Shown one piece after another: positions 17,292 through 26,206 of a stretch of 64,000 nucleotides of DNA; position 1 is the first letter of the stretch; the number at the start of each line of letters is the position of its first letter. Location: the NCBI GenBank assembly GCA_964463165.1, contig CAYXBK010000008.1:62001-126000 (forward strand), written 5' to 3'. The notes below the pieces were generated by a model that worked only from the letters and a program-made list of their open reading frames with translations, did no database searches and was not told the origin of the DNA. The position numbers and the translations under genes are program-made. Origin of the DNA: UBA7236 sp964463165 (GTDB lineage Bacteria; Bacteroidota; Bacteroidia; Chitinophagales; BACL12).

Positions 17292-19010
17292 TTATATTGA
17301 AAGCCAGCGGCGATAATTCATTTTCTGCTGATCTGTTATTTCTTTTGCAGGATTTAATTTCATCTGCACAACATCTGTTTGCTGAATCGAAAGCTGGAGT
17401 TCTCTGATCATTCCATTGCGGTTGAGCGTTATACGGAATTGGTCTCCGGTTTTTTTACCGGTCATAATCGTCGGAAGAAAATTTTCATAAAATCTGAAAC
17501 CATTTATTGCAATAATTTCATCATTCACATTTAATCCCGCTTTTTCGCCTGCACTGTTTTTTCTTATTAGGGAGATGATGTTTTTATTATTGATCACAAT
17601 TCCGAGATCCTGCTCAATTGTATTTTCATTTACATTTTTAACTTCTACCCCCATCAGCCCGAGATATTTTTCCACTTCCGGTTGTTTGGTGCCGAATACG
17701 TGATCCTTATAAAACCAGTCGATGTTTTGTCCGCAATATTTTTCCAGAATGGATTTAAATTCATCTTCCGTATAACCTTTATTTTGTTTGAGGTAAAATT
17801 CACTGTATGCTTCCCGCATTACATTATCGAGCGAATGATTTCCGTTTGAATGATGAATAATTAAAATATCAAGTATCATTGCGAGCACCGATCCTTTCAC
17901 ATAATAATTCACCTGTGCATTTGGTGAGTTCTCATTCTGGCGGTAGTATTTTATCCAGGCATCAAAACTTGCTTCTCCAACCGTTTGCACAAAATTACCC
18001 GGCGGATTCAGCGTGTCATTCATATTTTTTTCAAGCACATCCAAATAGGCCCGTTCCGAATAAAAATTGCAACGGCGTAAAATCAGGTCGTCGTAATAAC
18101 TTGTAAATCCTTCGGCGATCCAGAGCGAACTGGTGTAATTTTCCTGATCGTATTTAAAGGGCCCGAGTGCAGCAGGCCGTAATCGTTTTACATTCCAAAG
18201 ATGAAAGTATTCATGCGCAACCAGACTGAGAAATTCCAGATAATTATTTTCGGGCTGATATTGAAATCGTTTAAAAATCAGGCTGGTTGAAAATAAATGT
18301 TCGAGGCCCCCGCGAAGTGAATTTGAATTCAATAAAATAAATAAATAATTGCTGCAGGGATGATGGCCGAATATTTTTACTTCCTCCTCAACAATTTTTG
18401 AAAAATCGGGTAGGAATTTTTCAGTCTGATAATTCCCTTCACCATATATTGCAATGGAATGATTTACCTGCGCCGCTGAAAAAGTAATGATTTTCTGATT
18501 GCCTATCTCTACCGGGCTGTCGTATAATGTGTCTTTGTCGCCAGCAATTCTTTTCCATTTATCGCCATCAACTGTTTCCAATGCCGTTGAAATTTCCTTC
18601 CATTCGGCCGGTGGATGAAAATGAATCGTAAACGGAAAATCATAGTCCTCCGGATACATAAATAATCCTGCAGGAGCGATGGAAGCGTGGTCGACATCCA
18701 GTAAACAAGTGCGCACACTTTCTTCAAACGCATATACACGATAGGAAACAATTATATTCTTGCCGCCTTTTATCCGCCATTTATTTTTTGCGGTTTTTGT
18801 CACTGGAATTTCTTCACCTGAATTTGTTTTTGCAGCGACAGCCTCCACATTTTTAGAATATTCACGAACGAGATAAGAGCCGGGTGTCCACACCGGCATT
18901 GCGAGATTTATGAATTTATCTTCAATATTTTCAATATGAAAAGCAATCTCAAAATAATGTGTTGCCGGTTGCGGCATGCGCACATGAAAAGTGAATTTCG
19001 GTTCAGGCAT
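17292..19010 (-). CDS. M61 family glycyl-aminopeptidase-like protease with PDZ domain
   Basis: The 572-residue protein has an N-terminal beta domain (about 1-170), then the gluzincin core: GGLEH (234-238), the zinc site HEYFH (266-270) followed by LWNVKRLRP, and WIAEGFTSYYDD, which supplies the third ligand (E299). The C-terminal PDZ domain spans about 450-540 (LGIVINNKNIISLIRKNSAG, GDQFRITLNRNG). M61 peptidases release N-terminal Gly/Ala residues. No signal peptide is seen at the chosen start, so it is predicted cytoplasmic. It begins 42 bp after the end of the OmpA-family gene upstream. Confidence 0.92.
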   Translation of the reverse strand: MPEPKFTFHVRMPQPATHYFEIAFHIENIEDKFINLAMPVWTPGSYLVREYSKNVEAVAAKTNSGEEIPVTKTAKNKWRIKGGKNIIVSYRVYAFEESVRTCLLDVDHASIAPAGLFMYPEDYDFPFTIHFHPPAEWKEISTALETVDGDKWKRIAGDKDTLYDSPVEIGNQKIITFSAAQVNHSIAIYGEGNYQTEKFLPDFSKIVEEEVKIFGHHPCSNYLFILLNSNSLRGGLEHLFSTSLIFKRFQYQPENNYLEFLSLVAHEYFHLWNVKRLRPAALGPFKYDQENYTSSLWIAEGFTSYYDDLILRRCNFYSERAYLDVLEKNMNDTLNPPGNFVQTVGEASFDAWIKYYRQNENSPNAQVNYYVKGSVLAMILDILIIHHSNGNHSLDNVMREAYSEFYLKQNKGYTEDEFKSILEKYCGQNIDWFYKDHVFGTKQPEVEKYLGLMGVEVKNVNENTIEQDLGIVINNKNIISLIRKNSAGEKAGLNVNDEIIAINGFRFYENFLPTIMTGKKTGDQFRITLNRNGMIRELQLSIQQTDVVQMKLNPAKEITDQQKMNYRRWLSI

Positions 19011-19051
19011 ATTTCAATCGCAAATATGCGGCAAAATAAGAAGAATTTTTT

Positions 19052-21322
19052 TCAATCCACTTTGATGATCTTCAATTCAACCCTTTGGTTTTTCTTGCGG
19101 CCTTCCAAAGTAGCATTGGTGGCAACGGGCATTGTTTTGCCATATCCTTTCCAGGTAATATGGTCGGCACGCACACCTTTTGAGATCAGATATTCTGTAA
19201 CGGCTTTTGCACGGTCGTTTGAAAGTTTCTGGCAAAAATCATCTCCGGGCAATCCATTCGTATGCCCGCCGATTTCTGCATAAATATTTTTATTATCAAG
19301 AAGAAATGCTGCAAGCTCATCAAGGGATGACATAGACTCGGATTTCAGATCAGCTTTATTTGCTTCAAAGAAAATATTATTTAGTCGTATTACCGTGCCT
19401 TCACGGATCGGGATCAATTCAATATTTTCCTGCACCACTTCGTATGCCGAATCATTTGGCAAATCGCCGGTCAGCTCTTTTGTAAGGTCATCAATAATTT
19501 GTTCTTTCATGGAAGACGTATCGCCAAATTCTTCATCTACTTTTTCGCGAATTGTTTTCAGAAGCGCATCACGATCAACGGATGAATTTTTCAAATCCGG
19601 TTTCAGATCGGTTTTGATCTGATGCTTGATGACGGAAATGGAGTCTGCCGAATTATAATCCGCATCGTCATATTCCAATTGTTCATCGTAGGTTTTGAAT
19701 GTCGGGATATAGCCTTCTTTTTTAATCGTAACCTGGTAATTACTTTCGGGAATAATGATCTGGTAATCTGTTGCTGAGTTTGTGGAAATACCATTTGTTT
19801 CTTCTCCCCGCAATCCGCCGAATTCAATTTCAGCCGTAATTTCTTTTTTTGTTTCGGCATCGATTATTTTTCCTTTCATCAGTGTTACCGGTTCAGGTTG
19901 CAGAGGTTGCGGTAATTTTATTCTGAACAGATCTGCTTTCCCATACGAATTTGTTGTGGAAGAAAAATAAATATAATCTCCACTCGCAGGAACGGTATAA
20001 AAATATTCTTCACCCGCAGTATTGATTTGTTTGCCGAGATTTACGGGTTCACTCCAGTTGAGCCAGGTATCATCGAGGCGCTTCGACATAAACATATCGA
20101 ATCCGCCATAACCACTGCGGCCATTCGTTGAGAAATAAATTGTTTTATTATCCGAAGCGATAAAAATACTCGCTTCAATACCGACGGTATTTATGATGTT
20201 CCCGATATTTTTCGGTTCCGACCATACTTTATTCGGCTTCAGATAACTCATATAAATATCCATATCACCTTTTGAATCCGGCCGCTCGATATTCATGAGA
20301 ATTACATTTCCTTCCGTATTCATATGATAACAGGAAAACTGATTATCGTTATAAAAATCATTTACTTTCAGCGCTTTCGGAAACGACCAGCCTGTTGCTG
20401 TTTTTTTCGAAACGGAAATATCCTGCTTCACCACTTCATAATTATTTGCAAGCATCAATGTATTTCCATCCGGGCTGATCCAGGCGACATAATTATGCTG
20501 ATCATTATTTAGCGGGCTGCCTGCATTTTCTGCTTTTGTCCACGCATTATTCACCCAATGCGAAACATAAATATCATCGCGGTGTGCATCGCCGAAATTT
20601 TCGATATAATTTTTTCTTGCAAAATAGAGTGTTTGTCCGTCGGGCGAAATAAATGCAAACATATCGTCTGCACTGGAATTGATATTCGGGCCGAGGTTTT
20701 CCGGTGCAGGAATTATTTCATCATACACTGCTTCATTTATTTTTGCTGTGATGGGCTCATCACTGTCTGAAATTCCGATGCAGTCAATTTGATTCATCCC
20801 GGCAATTGCCTGTGTGTTCAAAATTACTTTTACTTCATCTACCATATAATCGGTGAGCGGAATAAAGGTGCGGAACATGCGCCCGCCCGTAATATATTCC
20901 GGTTTGATATTTTCATTTTTATATACGCTGTGTTTTTCGCCGTCAACGGAAAATAAAATAATTTCTTTGACGGCACCCGGCCCGTTATTTTCTCCGATTG
21001 CAATTTGTTTTACATGCATGGGTGTGGCAAACCGCACATGAATAAATTCACCATTCTGATTTTCAGGAGTTGCCGGTGCCCATGCCACCACGCTTTCTCC
21101 GGTTGCCGGTAATTTATTTGGCGGGCCGAGAGCTTGTTTCGATGAAAATTGTGTGCGGCTTTGTTCCGTAGAGAAGCGCACAATTTCACTTGCCCACTGA
21201 ACGGTTTGTGCTTCGGCAAGGAATGTTTTCAAGAAGATGAAAAGAAAAAAGGCGGTCCGCAAAATATGCTTTCGGACATAAACGCCTGCGAAAGAAAAAT
21301 TATTTTGAATCACCGGGTTCAT
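19052..21322 (-). CDS. PorE-like OmpA-family protein: discoidin-like domain, propeller, CRD, OmpA-C
   Basis: The protein has 756 residues. A signal sequence (about 17-39) ends FLAEAQ. A discoidin/F5-8C-like domain follows (about 40-190; FSSKQALGPPNKLPATGES, FVRFATP-like VRFATPMHVKQIAI). Next is a PD40-type beta-propeller (about 210-470; FAFISPDGQTLYFARK, DRRNY-free PDGNTLMLAN, YFSTNGRSGYGGFDMF), a carboxypeptidase-regulatory-like domain (about 480-560), and an OmpA peptidoglycan-binding domain (about 640-756; EIGGHTNGLPGDD, LSNDRAKAV, GYGKTMP). Propeller, CRD and OmpA-C in this order recall PorE of the T9SS, which has TPRs at its N-terminus instead. It overlaps the upstream membrane-protein gene by 23 bp. 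Confidence 0.82.
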   Translation of the reverse strand: MNPVIQNNFSFAGVYVRKHILRTAFFLFIFLKTFLAEAQTVQWASEIVRFSTEQSRTQFSSKQALGPPNKLPATGESVVAWAPATPENQNGEFIHVRFATPMHVKQIAIGENNGPGAVKEIILFSVDGEKHSVYKNENIKPEYITGGRMFRTFIPLTDYMVDEVKVILNTQAIAGMNQIDCIGISDSDEPITAKINEAVYDEIIPAPENLGPNINSSADDMFAFISPDGQTLYFARKNYIENFGDAHRDDIYVSHWVNNAWTKAENAGSPLNNDQHNYVAWISPDGNTLMLANNYEVVKQDISVSKKTATGWSFPKALKVNDFYNDNQFSCYHMNTEGNVILMNIERPDSKGDMDIYMSYLKPNKVWSEPKNIGNIINTVGIEASIFIASDNKTIYFSTNGRSGYGGFDMFMSKRLDDTWLNWSEPVNLGKQINTAGEEYFYTVPASGDYIYFSSTTNSYGKADLFRIKLPQPLQPEPVTLMKGKIIDAETKKEITAEIEFGGLRGEETNGISTNSATDYQIIIPESNYQVTIKKEGYIPTFKTYDEQLEYDDADYNSADSISVIKHQIKTDLKPDLKNSSVDRDALLKTIREKVDEEFGDTSSMKEQIIDDLTKELTGDLPNDSAYEVVQENIELIPIREGTVIRLNNIFFEANKADLKSESMSSLDELAAFLLDNKNIYAEIGGHTNGLPGDDFCQKLSNDRAKAVTEYLISKGVRADHITWKGYGKTMPVATNATLEGRKKNQRVELKIIKVD

Positions 21323-21968
21323 CCTGTGTTACTTCTTCGTAATCGGAAAAGCCTGTTTCAGAATCAGGGCCGCCGGGTTTATCCGATTTCTTTCTTTTCC
21401 GGTTGAATAAAACGGCAAGCACTTCATCACTGGCTTTAATACCTCTGAAAATAATATTCAGCATATAAAAGAAAGCAAAAAATCCGATGATATATTTTAA
21501 TACCGGTGCCTGATATATTTTATCGATGCTGGCCAAAGCCCATTGCTGAAATCTGAAATTTGAAATTTCAGGTTTTATTAATGTAGAAATAAATAACAGG
21601 ATACATGCCATTAATAAATACCCATCGTAGCGCATGACACGAATTCTTTTTCTTTCAAAATTCATGACCGCCCGCCAGCGATTGCGTTCAAGGTTGCTTG
21701 CAATGGTTGCATAAATAACAAAGGTGCCTGTAATGGCATAAGCGACGGCCGAAAGTGTATAGGTTCCCTGCATATGTGCAGCGGTAATGAGTGCAGTAAT
21801 GGAAACAAGAATATAATAGCCAACCGCCTTGAATATGAAAAATGAAATATCCTTATCTATTCCCAAATCCTGAAGGAGAGATGAAAAAATAGTAGCAAGG
21901 ATTTTCCATATTGCAGAAAAAATGATATTTACTACGCCTAAATAAAATATGAATTCAAAAATTTCCAT
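21300..21968 (-). CDS. Hypothetical inner-membrane protein
   Basis: The 222-residue protein has about five hydrophobic segments (near 4-30, 45-65, 70-90, 115-135 and 155-178) and a charged, acidic C-terminal tail (RKRKKSDKPGG, YEEVTQDEPGDSK). I do not recognise the family. Its 3' end overlaps the start of the PorE-like gene by 23 bp, which implies translational coupling and possibly a shared envelope function. A TATATTTG promoter box lies 15 bp upstream, making it the first gene of the unit running to 17292. Confidence 0.7.
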   Translation of the reverse strand: MEIFEFIFYLGVVNIIFSAIWKILATIFSSLLQDLGIDKDISFFIFKAVGYYILVSITALITAAHMQGTYTLSAVAYAITGTFVIYATIASNLERNRWRAVMNFERKRIRVMRYDGYLLMACILLFISTLIKPEISNFRFQQWALASIDKIYQAPVLKYIIGFFAFFYMLNIIFRGIKASDEVLAVLFNRKRKKSDKPGGPDSETGFSDYEEVTQDEPGDSK

Positions 21969-21982
21969 TCAAAGCCTGTTTG

Positions 21983-21990
21983 CAAATATA
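21983..21990 (-). promoter_or_regulatory. -7 box TATATTTG
   Basis: Exact TAnnTTTG on the minus strand, 14 bp before the ATG at 21968. Presumed promoter for the membrane protein, the PorE-like gene and possibly the M61 peptidase. Confidence 0.6.
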
Positions 21991-22065
21991 TCGAAGCCAG
22001 ACGAATTGTGGAATTTGATATTTTGGAGGAGTTTGGAATTGTAAATGTAAAATGGAAGGAAGTGC

Positions 22066-22101
22066 AAAAAAAATGGGCCATTTGCTGTTAACAAATGGCC
22101 C
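22066..22101 (-). terminator. Rho-independent terminator
   Basis: GGGCCATTTG and CAAATGGCCC pair over 10 bp around a 7-nt loop. On the minus strand a run of eight T residues follows. It ends the HTH gene that stops at 22143. Confidence 0.93.
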
Positions 22102-22142
22102 GACACAGCCTAATTAAAAGGAAAGAGTGGGAATAGCAAGGA

Positions 22143-22412
22143 TCAAAGAGCGTATGAATCGCTGAAAATCTCGGGATTCAATATGCCCAATCGAAAAGTA
22201 TAATGAAATACACCGAATATATTATTTGCATGAACTCGTTTGATCATTCGCTTTCGGTAAGTATCTACCGTGTTCTGCGAGATATACAGTTCATCTGCAA
22301 TTTCTCTGGATGTTTTACCTCTGGCAATCAGTTGTAAGATTTGGGTTTCTCTTTCTGTAAACGCTACAGGTGTTTGGAGAACCTTCGGGTGATCAGATTT
22401 AGCAGTCATCAT
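22143..22412 (-). CDS. Stand-alone LuxR/GerE-type HTH regulator
   Basis: The protein has 89 residues from the ATG at 22412. The frame continues to 22469, but a perfect TACCTTTG promoter box lies inside that extension, so the shorter start was chosen. The protein is almost only a LuxR-type helix-turn-helix: FTERETQILQLIARGKTSRE, then IADELYISQNTVDTYRKRMI. There is no receiver or sensor domain. It probably binds DNA as a constitutive or abundance-controlled regulator; target genes are unknown. It has its own promoter and terminator and is divergent from the 506-aa hypothetical gene. Confidence 0.85.
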   Translation of the reverse strand: MMTAKSDHPKVLQTPVAFTERETQILQLIARGKTSREIADELYISQNTVDTYRKRMIKRVHANNIFGVFHYTFRLGILNPEIFSDSYAL

Positions 22413-22433
22413 AATTGTAGTATTTATTTTATC

Positions 22434-22441
22434 CAAAGGTA
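22434..22441 (-). promoter_or_regulatory. -7 box TACCTTTG before the HTH gene
   Basis: Exact TAnnTTTG on the minus strand, 21 bp before the ATG at 22412. It supports the shorter start. Confidence 0.6.
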
Positions 22442-22638
22442 TTTGCACCAATAGCCCGGGTAAAACCAAATTTCCTTCAATTATTCAATGTCTGACGAAC
22501 ATATAATTTTTAAATGCAATTGTCTTTCTCTCAAAACCTTTGGTATGGTTAGGTTTTAACGGACGCCACCTGTGACATCCCTATTTTTGGGTATGGCGGG
22601 TTTTCAGCGGAATATTTCGCATTTTTGTCGGGTCGCAT

Positions 22639-24159
22639 ATGAATTTACCCGGAGATGACCTGTTTAAGCTGATCAAATCGCTCAGCCCGAGCGAAAAACG
22701 CTATTTCAAATTATTCACCGAACGTCAGGGAATATCTGAAAGCAAAACGTACCTGAAAATATTCGACCTGATCGATTCAATGGATGGGGTATATGATGAG
22801 GATAAATTAAAAAAGAAATTGAAAATAGCAGCAGAGATCAAAATGCTGCCTCAATTGAAGATCTATCTGAATGATCTCATTCTGAAAAGTATGCGCATAT
22901 ACCGGTCTGATAAATCGGTATTCAGTGAAATTGCCGATCTGATACAGGATGAATTGTTTTATACCGAAAAGGGATTGGTTGAATTAAGGGCAAAAGTGTT
23001 GAAGCGTTCGAAAGAACTCGCCTATAAACACGATCTGATGAATCTTGTGCTTACGATTCTCCAGCGGGAAAAAATTTATTCTCTCCGCTATTCCGGGAAA
23101 CAACCGATGGAAGTTATTGAAGAATTACACAATGAAGAAAAAGATGTGATCGAAACATTGAATACCGAGGCCGAACTCGGCCGCATCAGTTATAGTTTAT
23201 GGGCACAATATCTCATCGACCCGCTTTTAAATGATAAAGAAGCGATCGGCAAATACAATAATTATAAGAATAATGCTTTGCTGAAAGATTATGCTGTTCT
23301 GAAAACATTTAATTCGAAATGGAATTATTTAAGAGCGTATTGCCTGATCTGCCGTTTCAACGACGATAATGTGAAGGCAATTGAATTTTATAAAAAAGCA
23401 GTTGAATTATTTGATGAATATCCGCATCAGAAATACAATGTGAATGCCAATTATATTGATGCTTTATCCAATTACCTCGGCGCTTGCCACCGTGCGAGTA
23501 TTTACGACGATTTTGAAGAGATCATTGCACGGCTTGAAGCTCTTCCTTCTGATAAATTAAGCCATGATGTTTCCATCCTCACCAGTATTTGTTCGAATAA
23601 GATCCTGTATATCATGAATACTGGAAAATTTGAATTATGCGATGAAGTGATCGAATTATATCATAAAATGATCGGTAAATATGAAAAAATGCTTTCCACT
23701 GCGCAAGTAATTGCAAACACGTATAATATTTCGGTGATGCTGTTTGTTGTGGGAAGATATCAGGCTGCACTTGAATATTGTGAGAAAATATTAAATGCAA
23801 ATTCAAATTCACGTCAGGAACTGCACCATGGTGCAAAAGTGCTGAATTTATTGCTGCACTATGAACTGGAAAATAAATTATATCTCGATTCGCTGATACG
23901 CAATACATCCCGTTCGATGCAAAAAGACGACCGGTTTGATTTTTTCGAAAAACTGGTGATGAAATATCTCAAATTATTACTGAAAGCGCACAAACATGAA
24001 AAGCATGGAATTTATGAAGAGATGTTTAATGCATTTCTCGAAATGAAACACGAGAATAAGGAATATAAATTCGTGATCATGACCGAAACACTCGGCTGGA
24101 TAAAAAGTAAAATGGATAATTTACCTCTTACCGAAACAATTTATCTCAAATACGATTAA
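22639..24159 (+). CDS. Conserved-type helical hypothetical protein, 506 aa
   Basis: A cytoplasmic, charged, almost entirely helical protein with no signal peptide. It opens LPGDDLFKLIKSLSPSEKRYFK and contains TPR-like pairs in the middle, such as AYCLICRFNDDNVKAIEFYKKAV and the YQAALEYCEKIL segment. I recognise the SLSPSEKRYFKLF opening as recurring in Bacteroidota hypothetical proteins but know no function. It is divergent from the LuxR-type gene. Its stop overlaps the stop of the convergent gene at 24156 by 4 bp. Confidence 0.8.
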   Translation: MNLPGDDLFKLIKSLSPSEKRYFKLFTERQGISESKTYLKIFDLIDSMDGVYDEDKLKKKLKIAAEIKMLPQLKIYLNDLILKSMRIYRSDKSVFSEIADLIQDELFYTEKGLVELRAKVLKRSKELAYKHDLMNLVLTILQREKIYSLRYSGKQPMEVIEELHNEEKDVIETLNTEAELGRISYSLWAQYLIDPLLNDKEAIGKYNNYKNNALLKDYAVLKTFNSKWNYLRAYCLICRFNDDNVKAIEFYKKAVELFDEYPHQKYNVNANYIDALSNYLGACHRASIYDDFEEIIARLEALPSDKLSHDVSILTSICSNKILYIMNTGKFELCDEVIELYHKMIGKYEKMLSTAQVIANTYNISVMLFVVGRYQAALEYCEKILNANSNSRQELHHGAKVLNLLLHYELENKLYLDSLIRNTSRSMQKDDRFDFFEKLVMKYLKLLLKAHKHEKHGIYEEMFNAFLEMKHENKEYKFVIMTETLGWIKSKMDNLPLTETIYLKYD

Positions 24160-24698
24160 GGCCTGCACACGTAGCAGAAAGGCGCACCAACACATAAAGG
24201 TGCTGTGCCTGTATAAGGCGTGTTTACATTGCCTGTATATTTTGTCACCATTTGCAGCTGGCCGTTTGAAAGTACCATCATCGATTTAAAATTCAGATAA
24301 TTGCTTACATCAAAATATCCATCAGACCCGTTGCCGCCGCTGCATGTTTGTCCGACTGTGTCTGTTTCCCAGCCAATAATTTTATAACGGTTCGGATTTG
24401 TAGGACAGACATTTAAAGTAAAATTTGGCTTCGGCGGATTCGATCTCGGGTCGATATTCATATAAATGGTATCGGTAACCATACCGGTATTTCCATTTGT
24501 ATATTCCGCGATTGTGATTTCTCGGTAAAGGATTGTTTTACTGCCGGCACTTACATTTACATAAACAGAAACAGGTGTTGTGGTATTAATCGTCCCGAGC
24601 AAAGTACCCTTCACATAAATTTCAATATCGGGTGAATTGATTACGAAAGTGACTTCGGACGCATTTGTAAATGGCAAGCTGTTTTGTGTGGGAGGCAT
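24156..24698 (-). CDS. Hypothetical beta-rich protein with cysteine-rich C-terminus
   Basis: The 180-residue protein has no signal peptide. The first part, INSPDIEIYVKGTLLGTINT followed by SAGSKTILYREI, resembles the pattern of PEGA-type beta domains, a weak likeness. The C-terminus holds paired cysteines (PLCVGAPFCYVC) and others (NVCPTN, QTCSGGNG). A perfect TAGATTTG promoter box upstream supports it being a real gene. Function unknown. Confidence 0.65.
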   Translation of the reverse strand: MPPTQNSLPFTNASEVTFVINSPDIEIYVKGTLLGTINTTTPVSVYVNVSAGSKTILYREITIAEYTNGNTGMVTDTIYMNIDPRSNPPKPNFTLNVCPTNPNRYKIIGWETDTVGQTCSGGNGSDGYFDVSNYLNFKSMMVLSNGQLQMVTKYTGNVNTPYTGTAPLCVGAPFCYVCRP

Positions 24699-24716
24699 AG
24701 AGAATTGGTTTTACCG

Positions 24717-24724
24717 CAAATCTA
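24717..24724 (-). promoter_or_regulatory. -7 box TAGATTTG
   Basis: Exact TAnnTTTG on the minus strand, 18 bp before the ATG at 24698. Confidence 0.55.
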
Positions 24725-24803
24725 TATGAATTATCCGAAATACATAATGATATTTGTGCATTGATCATTTGTTAAAATAAATTGTGGTTAAACAGAAAAT
24801 AAA

Positions 24804-25985
24804 TTGAGCGGAAGGAATCAAATAAAAAAGTCAAGCTTTAAACTGGGCAAAAAAAAGTTTGAAGTATATACTGGCGAATTCTGGACTGCTGCCCAGCGCC
24901 AGGCAGCCAATCTTCACGAAATTGCCTATCGTGCCTGCTTCAAACCCGCCTTGCCGAAATATTTTATCGATCGCTATACAAAGCCGGGGGATGTGGTGTA
25001 TGATCCGTTCAGCGGCCGCGGCACAACGGTTATTGAAGCCGCCTTACTCGGAAGAAATATTATTGCGAATGATATTAATCCCCTGAGCAGTATGCTGACG
25101 GAGCCGCGATTATTTGTTCCTTCAATGCAGGAAATCGAAAAAAGGCTGGAAGAAATTTCAAATGCGAAAATGAAACACGGAGACCATGATCTCGCCATGT
25201 TTTATCATCCGCAAACATTTATAGAATTATTACAATTAAAGGATTGGCTCAAAAAAAGAAATAAGGAAAATTGCGAAGACAGAATTGATAAATGGATCCG
25301 CATGGTGGCAACCAACAGATTAACCGGTCATTCGCCGGGATTTTTTTCTGTTTATACATTGCCACCAAACCAGGCAGTGAGCCGCGAAAGTCAGGTGAAA
25401 ATAAATTCAAAGCGAAAACAAAAACCCGTTTACCGCGATGTAAATGCTTTGATCCTTAAAAAATCAAAAGCATTGATGAAAGGATTATCACCGCAGGAAA
25501 TTTTAAATCTCCACAACGCAACAAAACGCTCTATATTTTTAACAACAGATGCCGGCGAAACAAAGCTGATTAAAAAGAATTCGGTGCAATTAACCGTCAC
25601 CTCACCACCGTTTTTGGATATCGTTCAATATGCAAAAGACAACTGGTTGCGCTGCTGGTTCAACGGCATTGATGCAGAAAAAATTGAAAAGAAAATCACC
25701 ATGGTAAAATCCATCGACGACTGGGACAAAAAAATGCAAAATGTTTTTCATGAAATCTACCGCATCACAAAAAAAGGCGGCTATGTTGCGTTTGAAACGG
25801 GAGAGGTGCGTAATGGAAAAGTTAAACTGGAAGAACATGTATTACCTCTCGGCATGGAAGCAGGATTTACTTGCGAATCCATCATTATCAATCAGCAACA
25901 ATTCACAAAAACCGCAAATATCTGGGGTGTAAAAAACAACGAGAAAGGGACGAATAGTAATAGGATTGTGTTGTTTAGGAAGTAG
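24804..25985 (+). CDS. Solitary DNA methyltransferase (N4-cytosine or N6-adenine type)
   Basis: The 393-residue protein starts at TTG (24804): an in-frame TAA at 24789 closes the frame upstream and no ATG fits, since motif I already begins at residue 67. The SAM-binding motif DPFSGRGTT (67-75) comes first and the catalytic motif TSPPF (266-270) lies about 190 residues later. The long region between may hold the target-recognition domain, so the order is alpha-class-like. No restriction endonuclase gene is adjacent, so it may be an orphan epigenetic methyltransferase. The last 42 bp of the gene lie in a repeat that is copied 185 bp downstream. Confidence 0.88.
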   Translation: MSGRNQIKKSSFKLGKKKFEVYTGEFWTAAQRQAANLHEIAYRACFKPALPKYFIDRYTKPGDVVYDPFSGRGTTVIEAALLGRNIIANDINPLSSMLTEPRLFVPSMQEIEKRLEEISNAKMKHGDHDLAMFYHPQTFIELLQLKDWLKKRNKENCEDRIDKWIRMVATNRLTGHSPGFFSVYTLPPNQAVSRESQVKINSKRKQKPVYRDVNALILKKSKALMKGLSPQEILNLHNATKRSIFLTTDAGETKLIKKNSVQLTVTSPPFLDIVQYAKDNWLRCWFNGIDAEKIEKKITMVKSIDDWDKKMQNVFHEIYRITKKGGYVAFETGEVRNGKVKLEEHVLPLGMEAGFTCESIIINQQQFTKTANIWGVKNNEKGTNSNRIVLFRK

Positions 25986-26021
25986 CTGTCCGAGGTTGGT
26001 GTCCTCACCAACATCATCAAA
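25944..26021 (+). repeat. Repeat A, copy 1 (end of methyltransferase gene plus left REP)
   Basis: This 78-bp block includes the last 42 bp of the methyltransferase gene and the palindrome GTCCGAGGTTGGTGTCCTCA with its continuation CCAAC. It recurs at 26129-26206 with two mismatches. Confidence 0.95.
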
Positions 26022-26030
26022 AGCAAAAAA

Positions 26031-26131
26031 TAAGTGGGAATTAAATACTTATAATTATTTATGAAATGGGAATTACGTTGAAGAGGCAATATTTACAAGC
26101 GGATTGGTGAGGACACCAACCGCGGACAAAA
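26031..26131 (+). repeat. Repeat B, copy 1 (right REP unit without the RAYT gene)
   Basis: This 101-bp block ends in the inverted REP GATTGGTGAGGACACCAACC (26102-26121) followed by GCGGAC. It recurs at 26758-26858 with four mismatches. Together with repeat A copy 1 it looks like the RAYT element with the transposase gene removed. Confidence 0.95.
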
Positions 26132-26206
26132 GGGACGAATAGTAATCGGATTGTGTTGTTTAGGAAGTAGCTGTCCGAGGTTGGTGTCCTCACCAACCTC
26201 ATCAAA
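26129..26206 (+). repeat. Repeat A, copy 2 (duplicate of the methyltransferase 3' end)
   Basis: Copy of 25944-26021. It carries a non-functional duplicate of the end of the methyltransferase gene and lies directly next to the stop of the RAYT gene. Confidence 0.95.

Noticed and set aside
22413..22469. Extension of the LuxR-type HTH protein
   Set aside because: A perfect -7 box lies inside the extension, so transcription would start after it.
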